Below are positions 14,565 through 20,295 of a DNA stretch of 20,295 bases, piece after piece. The first letter of the stretch is position 1, and each line of letters begins with the position of its first letter. The stretch comes from CAYGWP01 sp964353455. Its GTDB lineage: Bacteria; Planctomycetota; Phycisphaerae; FEN-1346. The notes beneath the pieces were generated by a model. The model worked only from the letters and a program-made list of their open reading frames with translations, ran no database searches and had not been told where the DNA came from. A program made the translations under genes and the position numbers. The DNA lies in the NCBI GenBank assembly GCA_964353455.1, contig CAYGWP010000009.1, positions 1 to 20,295 on the forward strand. Reading direction: 5' to 3'.

Positions 14565-14657
14565 CGAGCCGCGACCGTGAGGTCGCGGATATGCCCCCTA
14601 CCGGAGTACCCGCGACCCTTCGACAGGCTCAGGGCAGGCTCTTACGGTCGCGGCTCG
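14565..14657. repeat. Nested repeat: 14-bp inverted repeat around a CCCTTCGACAGGCTCAGGGC element
   Basis: Arms CGAGCCGCGACCGT (14565-14578) and ACGGTCGCGGCTCG (14644-14657) are perfect. Inside lies CCCTTCGACAGGCTCAGGGC (14616-14635), which has its own CCCT/AGGG symmetry. To my recollection this inner element is a very widespread dispersed repeat in environmental bacterial genomes. The structure may be a small non-autonomous mobile element. It begins just after the lipoprotein stop codon. Confidence 0.75.
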
Positions 14658-14685
14658 ATCTGGTCGTGTGCCTGCGTGAAAAATC

Positions 14686-14720
14686 GCGGCAGCGACCGAG
14701 GGGTAGGAAGCCGCTGCCGC
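14686..14720. other. Hairpin in the gap between converging genes
   Basis: GCGGCAGCG (14686-14694) and CGCTGCCGC (14712-14720) pair perfectly over 9 bp around a 17-nt loop. It lies between the nested repeat and the terminator-like hairpin. The rest of the 14561-14883 gap shows no gene. Confidence 0.55.
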
Positions 14721-14728
14721 TTAGGAAA

Positions 14729-14755
14729 GGCGGCGCAACGCCGCCCTTCTTTCCC
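14729..14755. terminator. Bidirectional intrinsic terminator
   Basis: GGCGGCG (14729-14735), loop CAA, CGCCGCC (14739-14745). On the plus strand CTTCTTTCC follows; on the minus strand TTTCC follows, so it can serve both the lipoprotein gene (+) and the cyclase operon (-). The U-tracts are modest. Confidence 0.6.
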
Positions 14756-14883
14756 TGGATTGAGTCTATAGTCTCAGAGTCCCCCACTTCTTACTGACCG
14801 TTCAGACGTGGAAGCCACTTCTTTTTCTCTGTGACTGCATTTATCGGTGCATCGGCAGTGATTGTCAAGCATAAATTTCGGGC

Positions 14884-17550
14884 TCATTTTGACTTGGTGA
14901 GGTTCCAGGGCTCATCCGGGGCCTGGCTGCCCGCGCGTGCGGCCACGATCCGCTGTCGGAGGGCCTGGGCGGGGGCGTCGTCGGGCCGGGCCGCCAGGAC
15001 GTCCTTCAGGGCCGATTCGGCGGCGGCAAGGTCGCGTGCGGCCAGGGCATCGACCGCGCGGCCGAATGCCTCGGCGGCGGCCTTCAGGTCCGCCGGGGCC
15101 GGTTCCATCGCCAGCGGCTCATAGACGACCACGGGCTGGGCCTTGCCGCGGATGCGGGCCGGGCCGAACCTTCTGAAGAGGACCTTGTCTCCGCAGGCCG
15201 CCGCGGTGACCTCGGGGACGAGTATGCGGCTGCCGAGCCAGCGGTTGGCCTCTTCCAGTCGGCTGGCGAGGTTCATGGTGTCGCCCATTGCGGTGTAGTT
15301 GAAGCGTTGCTCTGAGCCGAAGTTGCCGACGATGGCGGGCCCGGTCGCCAGGCCGACCCGCATGGCCAGTCGCGACCCGCCGGGCAGAAGATTCATCTTG
15401 ATGAGTTCATCATTGATTCGCGGCAGGGTCTCGTGCATGGCGAGGGCGGCGCGGACGGCCCGCAGCGGGTGGTCGGGCATCCGGACGAGGGCCCCGAAGA
15501 GCGCGATGACGGCGTCGCCCTCGTACTTGTCGAGGGCGGCCCGCTCGGCCAGGATGACGTCGGTCATGACCGAGAGGTACCGCTTGAGCATGGCGACGAG
15601 TTGCTCGGGCTCCAGTTTCTCAGAGAGCGGCGTGAAGCCGGCGATGTCGCTGAAGAGGGCGGTGATTTCGAGCCGCTCGCCGCCAAGGCGCAACTTGTCG
15701 GGGTCAGCCTTGAGTTCCTCCAGGAGTTCCGGCGAGCCGTACTGCTCGAAGACGCGTGTGATCCAGCGGCTGCCGGCGGCTTCGGTAAGTTGCCTGTAGC
15801 CCGCGACGCCCGCGAATGCGACGACGACCGCTAGGACGGGTCCTGCCACCGGGAGGAGCATTGCGGCCGTAGCGGATGTGATTGCCGCGGCGGCAACCGC
15901 CAGGGCCGACAGGAGCACCGCCGCCGCCACGCCGCGCCCCGTCGTCATGTGGACCGTCAGCGCCACGAGGGCCGCCGTCAGAAGGGTTATCAGCCACTCG
16001 GCGCCGGAGGGGAGATGCCGGAACGCCAAGCCCGAAAGGATCGTCCTGATGCCGGCCGGATATACGGTCACTCCGGGCTGGTTGCTGCCGATGGGCGTGG
16101 CGTGGAAGTCGGAGACGCCGGTCGCGTAACGTCCGATGATGCAGAGGCGATCTCTGAAGAGGTGTCCGAGGCGCTCGCGCATGGGCTTCTCGGCCTGCGC
16201 CTCCTCGAAGTAGCGTGTGATGAAGTCGATGTTCCTCGCCCCAATGGCGCAGGCGTGCTGCGCCTTCTCATCGCCGGGCGGCCTGTCGCGGATGTCGGCC
16301 GCCGCGCCCAGGAGGTTCATCGTCAGGCGCTCCTCGGCGCCGGCGACCCGCCGCCTGAGGTCGCCGGCCTCCCTGGCCGCCGCTTCGTCCTGCGGCGAGG
16401 CGGCCGCCCGGGCCGCGGCCTGCTCCAGAAGAAGGCTCTGGGCGGCCCAGCCTTCATCCGGCCAGATTCCGTCGAGTCTGCGCATGATCGAGCGGTAGCG
16501 GCGGCGGCTCTCAGGGCCGCTCAGCAGCAGCGGCACGATGGAGACCTGCTGGAGCGACTCCAGCCGCCTGGGCCACCTCAGTTCCAGTTGGGCACGCTCA
16601 TCGACGGGGATGCCGATGGCGGCCTTGGAGTCGGCGGATATGATGCCGAGCCGGTTGTCCCGCAGTTCCACGCGGTAGCCGCGGCCGAACTGCCACAGCG
16701 CTGCCGCCTCGAGTATCATGTGCGGGAAGACCTGCTCCTCCGGGAATACCTTGCCGCTGCCCCGCACCAGCAGCGGCACGCGGCGGACAATGCTGTCTTC
16801 GGGGTCGTGCCGGAACGTGGTGTATCCTGAGCCCGCGCAGGCGCCCGCCAGGGGAGGAATCATGGGCAGGAAACTCTCGGCCGTCCAGAGCCGGGCCTGT
16901 GAATCGGCCGAGACCTTCACGGCGTGGGGGAGGAGCACGTCGCGCACCGCGACGCAGGACTCCGGGGCGACGGACTGGACATTCTCCTCGGAGGGCGGGG
17001 CCGCGCCCGTCTCGCGGGTTGCCGCGGCGGCCGGCGCCTCGCCGGTCGGGTCCCTGACGTACAGGCTGAAGGGGACGACGACGTTGCCTGCCTTGCGGAC
17101 GCTCTCGACGAAACGCGGGACCGTGTGGACGACCTGCTCGGCGGCCTTGCCGTCAGGCCCGGTGTCATCGACGACTCGCGGCGTGTCTTCCTCCGGGAAC
17201 TCGATATCGAGGACCACCAGGCGCGCGCCCATTTCGTTCAGGAGGTCGATAACGTCGGCCAGGCTGGTCCACGGCCAGGGCCAGTGTCCGAACGTCTGGA
17301 TGGCCTGATCGTCGATGGCGATGACCGTCACGAAACCGCCTTCGTCGGGGAGGGCGGCCAGCGGGCGGAACGAGTCGGAGACCTTCAGTTCGAGCGCCCT
17401 GCCCTGGGTTGTCAGGTTGGTGAAGGCCGCGGCGGCAGCGCCGCAGCCTGCGGCAATCAGGAGGGCCACCCACAAGCGGGCTCGGCGGAACGTCGGCTTG
17501 GCGCCGGCGGGTGCGGGCAACGGATGACCTCTCGGCCGGACTGCAATCAT
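14884..17550 (-). CDS. CHASE2-domain class III adenylate/guanylate cyclase
   Basis: 888 residues. One N-terminal membrane helix (about 26-44) is followed by an extracytoplasmic CHASE2 domain (about 45-500) opening with 'FVTVIAIDDQAIQTFGHWPW'. Three membrane helices follow (about 517-536, 541-563, 564-586). The cyclase domain (about 622-815) is intact: 'ALFSDIAGFT' with metal Asp635, 'DKYEGDAVIA' with Lys675 and metal Asp679, and 'NYTAMGDTMNLASRLEE' with Asp757, Asn760 and Arg764. Lys675 and Asp757 favour ATP, hence cAMP, by the usual rules. A TPR-like tail (about 822-875) ends the protein. The CHASE2 domain has a long helical insert (about 350-430). The ATG at 17550 has a weak ribosome site; a TTG at 17520 behind AGAGG is an alternative. 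It starts 12 bp after the FecR gene. CHASE2 senses unknown envelope signals. Confidence 0.93.
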   Translation of the reverse strand: MIAVRPRGHPLPAPAGAKPTFRRARLWVALLIAAGCGAAAAAFTNLTTQGRALELKVSDSFRPLAALPDEGGFVTVIAIDDQAIQTFGHWPWPWTSLADVIDLLNEMGARLVVLDIEFPEEDTPRVVDDTGPDGKAAEQVVHTVPRFVESVRKAGNVVVPFSLYVRDPTGEAPAAAATRETGAAPPSEENVQSVAPESCVAVRDVLLPHAVKVSADSQARLWTAESFLPMIPPLAGACAGSGYTTFRHDPEDSIVRRVPLLVRGSGKVFPEEQVFPHMILEAAALWQFGRGYRVELRDNRLGIISADSKAAIGIPVDERAQLELRWPRRLESLQQVSIVPLLLSGPESRRRYRSIMRRLDGIWPDEGWAAQSLLLEQAAARAAASPQDEAAAREAGDLRRRVAGAEERLTMNLLGAAADIRDRPPGDEKAQHACAIGARNIDFITRYFEEAQAEKPMRERLGHLFRDRLCIIGRYATGVSDFHATPIGSNQPGVTVYPAGIRTILSGLAFRHLPSGAEWLITLLTAALVALTVHMTTGRGVAAAVLLSALAVAAAAITSATAAMLLPVAGPVLAVVVAFAGVAGYRQLTEAAGSRWITRVFEQYGSPELLEELKADPDKLRLGGERLEITALFSDIAGFTPLSEKLEPEQLVAMLKRYLSVMTDVILAERAALDKYEGDAVIALFGALVRMPDHPLRAVRAALAMHETLPRINDELIKMNLLPGGSRLAMRVGLATGPAIVGNFGSEQRFNYTAMGDTMNLASRLEEANRWLGSRILVPEVTAAACGDKVLFRRFGPARIRGKAQPVVVYEPLAMEPAPADLKAAAEAFGRAVDALAARDLAAAESALKDVLAARPDDAPAQALRQRIVAARAGSQAPDEPWNLTKSK

Positions 17551-17562
17551 CCAGGCGCCGGC

Positions 17563-18507
17563 CTATTTTCCTCGGCCGTGTTTGCCGGTGTGTGTCGGGG
17601 CCGCCGCGGGAGAGCCGCCGGTCCTGGCGGGCGCACCGTAGCCTCCCTCGCCGGGGTCATATATGGGGAACGGCTCGCCGCCCGGAGATCCGCCGCCGTT
17701 GTTTCCGGAACCGTTATCGCCGTTGCCTGGGCCGCCGCCGAGCGCCCCGTTTAGCGGTCCGCCGCCGGAGCCGTCAAGACCGACCGGGATCGTCGTGCCG
17801 GTGTGCCAGCGGAGGTTGGCCCACTGTTCGAGGGCCTCGAATGCCTTCTGGTCGATCGCCTTGGACTCGAACTGCTGGCGGATCCACGTGAAGAACGGTT
17901 TAGCGGAGTCGTCGGTCACTTCGCCCGGATAGACGAGCGTCTGGTATCCGAGCGCCCCCAAGAGTGCAATGAGGCCCGACTTCGTGAGCGAATACTCGCC
18001 GCCGAACGCCGGGAAGTAGGAGACTTCAATTCCCGTCGTGCCGCGGACCGACAGCGTGGCGGCGGGCGTCACGATGGCGAAATCGTTCTTCTGGCCGGTC
18101 TTGCTCACGTCCGACTCCAGATTCCCCTGCTTCAGGTACAGCCGCGTGCGGACCGTGCTGCCGTCGCTCCGAAGTTCGCCGATCCGGACAACCGTCAGCG
18201 GGTCAACCTTGACGGCGCTCTGCGTCATCTCCAGCAGGCAGTGGGCCCGGAACCCGGTCCTCAGGTCCGCCCCCTCCGAGAGTCGGTCGCCGACCTTGAC
18301 GGGAACCCACGGCTGGCCTGCGGCCGGACGGGTCTCGACCGTGCCATCGACACTCTTGACGGTGGCGGCGGCCTTGCCGGCTGCGGCGGGTGCGGCTGCG
18401 GGTGCGGGGGGCGCCGTGGCAGCGGCAGCGGCTTCCCCGGCGAAGGCCGAAGATGCGAGCATCGCCGCCAGCGCTGTGCATCCGATGATCAGTGTAATCC
18501 GGTTCAT
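17563..18507 (-). CDS. Exported FecR-domain protein
   Basis: 314 residues. The start ATG overlaps the previous stop by 4 nt (ATGA) and follows GGAAG. The signal peptide ends near AFA23, then an Ala/Pro-rich linker (about 26-48). The FecR domain (about 50-165) is typical: 'VKSVDGTVETRPAAGQPW', 'VGDRLSEGADLRTG', 'AVKVDPLTVVRIGEL', 'LYLKQGNLESDV', and 'FAIVTPAATLSVRGT', the conserved end of the fold. After it comes a helical region, then a Gly/Asn-rich tail (about 254-285) ending basic. Unlike FecR itself there is no anti-sigma N-terminus. FecR-domain proteins are often next to CHASE2 cyclases, so this is probably a periplasmic partner of the cyclase downstream. Confidence 0.9.
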   Translation of the reverse strand: MNRITLIIGCTALAAMLASSAFAGEAAAAATAPPAPAAAPAAAGKAAATVKSVDGTVETRPAAGQPWVPVKVGDRLSEGADLRTGFRAHCLLEMTQSAVKVDPLTVVRIGELRSDGSTVRTRLYLKQGNLESDVSKTGQKNDFAIVTPAATLSVRGTTGIEVSYFPAFGGEYSLTKSGLIALLGALGYQTLVYPGEVTDDSAKPFFTWIRQQFESKAIDQKAFEALEQWANLRWHTGTTIPVGLDGSGGGPLNGALGGGPGNGDNGSGNNGGGSPGGEPFPIYDPGEGGYGAPARTGGSPAAAPTHTGKHGRGK

Positions 18508-19133
18508 TTTTTCACTTCCGCCTTGGCGGGTTTCGCTTCGTGTGCCGTGGGCCGGGCCTGCTGTTTGGCCCGCCACCGGTCGCAGCGGTCTATGACGCCG
18601 ACGAGTTCGCCGCCGCTCACGTGGCCGTACTCGGCCCCGCGGACCATGAGTTCAAGATAAACGCACTCGCTAAGTGCCAGTCTCGGCATGGGGCCGAACA
18701 GGTGCATCCAGAGGCCGCCCTTGATGCCGAGGGTGCGGCAGATGAGGACCGCAAGGTGCGATCTGCCGAGCGGCGCGGTTGCCGCAGCCGAGTCGAGCCA
18801 GCCGTCGGGCAGGATGCCGCGGCCGCGCAGGTACGCGCGGCAGGCATCGAAATCTGCGCCGGTCTCCTTGCCTTCGCTGGCGAGGATCACCAGGGCCCGG
18901 GCCGAATCGCCCGCCGTGGCGACGTCCTTATAGGCGAGTTCGCCGAAGAACTGGGCATCGGTAGTCGGCGTCGCCGGGGCCGCAGAAGCCGGGGCAGGGG
19001 CCCCGGCAGGCGCTTTCGTAGCCGCAGGGGCTGCCGCAGGGGTCGCCGGGGCCGCCGCGGGGGCTGCGGCCGAGGCCCAGGCGGCCGCCAGAAGTGCGGC
19101 GGCACAGGCTGTCAAGAGCAGGCGGCTATGCAT
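18504..19133 (-). CDS. Small exported protein of unknown function, first gene of the cyclase operon
   Basis: 209 residues. The start is decided by AAAGGAGG five to six nt upstream, the best Shine-Dalgarno in the window. A signal peptide (about 1-23) is followed by an Ala/Pro linker to about 57. The globular part (about 58-190) is alpha-helical ('ATAGDSARALVILASEGKET', 'DFDACRAYLRGRGILPDGWL', 'LGRSHLAVLICRTLGIKGGL', 'LSECVYLELMVRGAEYGHVS') and ends in a basic Lys-rich tail. No family recognised; the 'GRSHLAVLICRTLGIKGGLW' region reminds me of no named domain. The stop overlaps the FecR start by 4 nt, so it is co-translated with FecR and likely part of the same envelope sensor. Confidence 0.85.
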   Translation of the reverse strand: MHSRLLLTACAAALLAAAWASAAAPAAAPATPAAAPAATKAPAGAPAPASAAPATPTTDAQFFGELAYKDVATAGDSARALVILASEGKETGADFDACRAYLRGRGILPDGWLDSAAATAPLGRSHLAVLICRTLGIKGGLWMHLFGPMPRLALSECVYLELMVRGAEYGHVSGGELVGVIDRCDRWRAKQQARPTAHEAKPAKAEVKK

Positions 19134-19186
19134 CAGTCCCTCCTTTGCCGCTTACATTCCCTGCACGGGCGACAAAAAGCATGGGT

Positions 19187-19215
19187 ATTCTAACTCATAA
19201 ACCGGCTGTATGCAA
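19187..19215 (-). promoter_or_regulatory. Sigma70-type promoter for the small protein-FecR-CHASE2 cyclase operon
   Basis: On the minus strand TTGCAT (19215-19210, 3 of 6), 17-nt spacer, TAGAAT (19192-19187, 5 of 6). The leader to the ATG at 19133 would be about 47 nt. The -10 is good, the -35 is weak. Confidence 0.6.
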
Positions 19216-19250
19216 ATAGAACGCACCGCGATTCAATTGCGGATTTCGGA

Positions 19251-19278
19251 TTGAACGGCCCGGGCGCCGCGATACAAT
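19251..19278 (+). promoter_or_regulatory. Sigma70-type promoter for the oxidoreductase gene at 19384
   Basis: TTGAAC (19251-19256, 4 of 6), 16-nt spacer, TACAAT (19273-19278, 5 of 6). The predicted start is about 19285. The divergent -35 boxes of this promoter and the cyclase operon promoter are only 35 bp apart. Confidence 0.65.
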
Positions 19279-19280
19279 CG

Positions 19281-19305
19281 TAACCCGCCTGAACTTGGCG
19301 GGTTA
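19281..19305 (+). promoter_or_regulatory. Inverted repeat spanning the predicted transcription start (operator-like)
   Basis: TAACCCGCC (19281-19289) and GGCGGGTTA (19297-19305) are perfect 9-bp arms around a 7-nt centre. The predicted +1 (about 19285) falls in the left arm, so it could be an operator or the 5' hairpin of the mRNA. No regulator gene is in the window. Confidence 0.6.
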
Positions 19306-19341
19306 TATTACGTGATGCGCTAGGCTGTTACCGTGGTCAGC

Positions 19342-19359
19342 CGCCCATCTTGATGGGCG
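19342..19359 (+). promoter_or_regulatory. Leader palindrome just before the oxidoreductase ribosome site
   Basis: CGCCCATC (19342-19349), TT, GATGGGCG (19352-19359), followed 9 nt later by GGAGG (19369-19373). It could fold as a leader hairpin or bind a dimeric protein. Confidence 0.55.
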
Positions 19360-19383
19360 CGTTCTTATGGAGGATTAAATCGC

Positions 19384-20295
19384 ATGAAACGCATTTCTCG
19401 CAGGCAGTTTATGGCCGGTTCCATTGCCGCAGGGGCAGGGGTGCTCCTGGCGCCGTATTCCCGCGTCCTGGGGGCGAATGAGGCCATCCGTGTGGCCATC
19501 GTCGGCATCGGAGGGCAGGGCGGCAGCCACCTGGGCACCTACATCGGTAAAGAGTTCCAGGCCATGAACGTCCGCCTTGTGGCTGTGTGCGATGCCGACA
19601 AGGCCCAAATGGATAAGGCCGTCGCCTCGGCCGACAAGGCCGGGCTCAAGGTCATCGGCGTCCAGGATGCCCGCAAGGTCCTCGAGATGAAGGACGTCGA
19701 TGCCATCGTGACGGCCACGCCGAACCACTGGCACTCGCTCCTCTCCATCTGGGCCGTCCAGAACGGCAAGGACATCTACGTCGAGAAACCGATGTCTCAC
19801 GACATCTTTGAGGGCCGCAAGGTCGTCGAGGCCGCCGCCAAGTACAACAAGATCGTCTATGTCGGGACGCAGAACCGGTCCGACGAAACCCGCCGCGCCG
19901 CCTACGAGTGGATCTGGGCCGGCAACATCGGCAAGGTCGTCCGCGGGCGGGCCTTCTGCTACAAGCCGCGCGCGTCCATCGGCAAGACCGAGGGTGAGCA
20001 GCCCCTGCCTGCCGGCATCGACTACGATCTCTGGTGCGGCCCGGCCAAAAAACTGCCGATCTACCGCGACAAGCTGCAATATGATTGCAGCTTCGACTGG
20101 AACACCGGCGACGGCGAGTCGTGCAACCAGGGCGTCCATGAGATCGACGTGGCCCGCTGGTGTCTCGGCGAGGAGGGACTGCCACGCCGTGTCATCAGTC
20201 TCGGCGGCCGATTCGTTTTCAATGACGCCTGCGACGTGCCGAACGCGCAGATTATCTATTACGATTTCCCAACGGCGCCGGTGCTCTACGAAGTC
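19384..20295 (+). CDS. Tat-exported Gfo/Idh/MocA-family oxidoreductase, 3' end outside the window
   Basis: 304 residues are visible; the frame runs off the right edge. The N-terminus MKRISRRQFMAGSIAAGAGV has the twin-arginine motif RRQFM, so the protein is exported folded, as many planctomycete members are. The Rossmann nucleotide loop is 'VAIVGIGGQGGSH' and the family's Lys in 'YVEKPMSHD' (Glu134-Lys135-Pro136) is present. 'TATPNHWH' and 'GTQNRS' are also typical. Members oxidise or reduce sugars and inositols with NAD(P). The start follows GGAGG at 10 nt. The gene has its own promoter and a structured leader and is divergent from the cyclase operon. The sugar substrate cannot be read. Confidence 0.93.
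   Translation, partial: MKRISRRQFMAGSIAAGAGVLLAPYSRVLGANEAIRVAIVGIGGQGGSHLGTYIGKEFQAMNVRLVAVCDADKAQMDKAVASADKAGLKVIGVQDARKVLEMKDVDAIVTATPNHWHSLLSIWAVQNGKDIYVEKPMSHDIFEGRKVVEAAAKYNKIVYVGTQNRSDETRRAAYEWIWAGNIGKVVRGRAFCYKPRASIGKTEGEQPLPAGIDYDLWCGPAKKLPIYRDKLQYDCSFDWNTGDGESCNQGVHEIDVARWCLGEEGLPRRVISLGGRFVFNDACDVPNAQIIYYDFPTAPVLYEV

Noticed and set aside
15949..16830. Plus-strand open frame opposite the CHASE2 cyclase
   Set aside because: The minus-strand frame has intact cyclase motifs; the plus-strand one has no recognisable protein features.
1..20295. CRISPR arrays, tRNA or rRNA genes, transposases, toxin-antitoxin pairs or phage genes
   Set aside because: None seen by eye on either strand; the repeats present are palindromic and few, not regularly spaced spacers.

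Overview
The window is GC-rich chromosomal DNA with the style of a Planctomycetota (PVC-group) bacterium. This is inferred from gene content: a GH123/DUF4091 glycosidase, an SGNH hydrolase, a large right-handed beta-helix protein, a Tat-exported Gfo/Idh/MocA oxidoreductase and a CHASE2 cyclase with a FecR partner. No rRNA or tRNA is present to fix the taxonomy. Sigma70-like promoters and Shine-Dalgarno sites are readable at several genes. The first and last genes are cut by the window edges.

Layout. Positions 3-2762 (+) hold the 3' part of a GH123-like glycosidase, convergent with an SGNH hydrolase (2932-4167, -); an imperfect long inverted repeat lies between them. Divergent from the SGNH gene is a five-gene same-strand cluster (4383-12062, +): a 4Fe-4S protein related to QueG/reductive dehalogenases, an ACS-type MFS permease, a Cys-rich U32-like protein overlapping the permease by 4 nt, a 1055-residue beta-helix protein with a CBM9-like end, and a secreted mutarotase-fold protein. 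Together with the flanking glycosidases it looks like a polysaccharide or sugar-acid degradation locus, although the substrate cannot be read from the sequence.

The non-coding stretch 12063-12761 is the most unusual part. It holds two tandem copies of a GC-rich palindromic repeat (a third copy sits in the beta-helix gene leader at 7809) and, on the minus strand, what appears to be an independent structured RNA of about 230 nt. That RNA has a promoter with 17-nt spacing, a 5' hairpin, a long rod-like fold capped by a C(UUCG)G tetraloop, and an intrinsic terminator. I could not match it to a known RNA family.

From 12762 to 14560 (+) come two small related membrane proteins that resemble a fragment of the type II secretion F (T2SF) fold, then a lipoprotein of unknown function. 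From 14884 to 19133 (-) is a compact operon of a small exported protein, a FecR-domain protein and a CHASE2 adenylate/guanylate cyclase: probably an envelope-sensing cAMP/cGMP signalling unit. At 19384 (+) a Tat-signal Gfo/Idh/MocA oxidoreductase starts behind its own promoter, divergent from the cyclase operon, and runs off the window.
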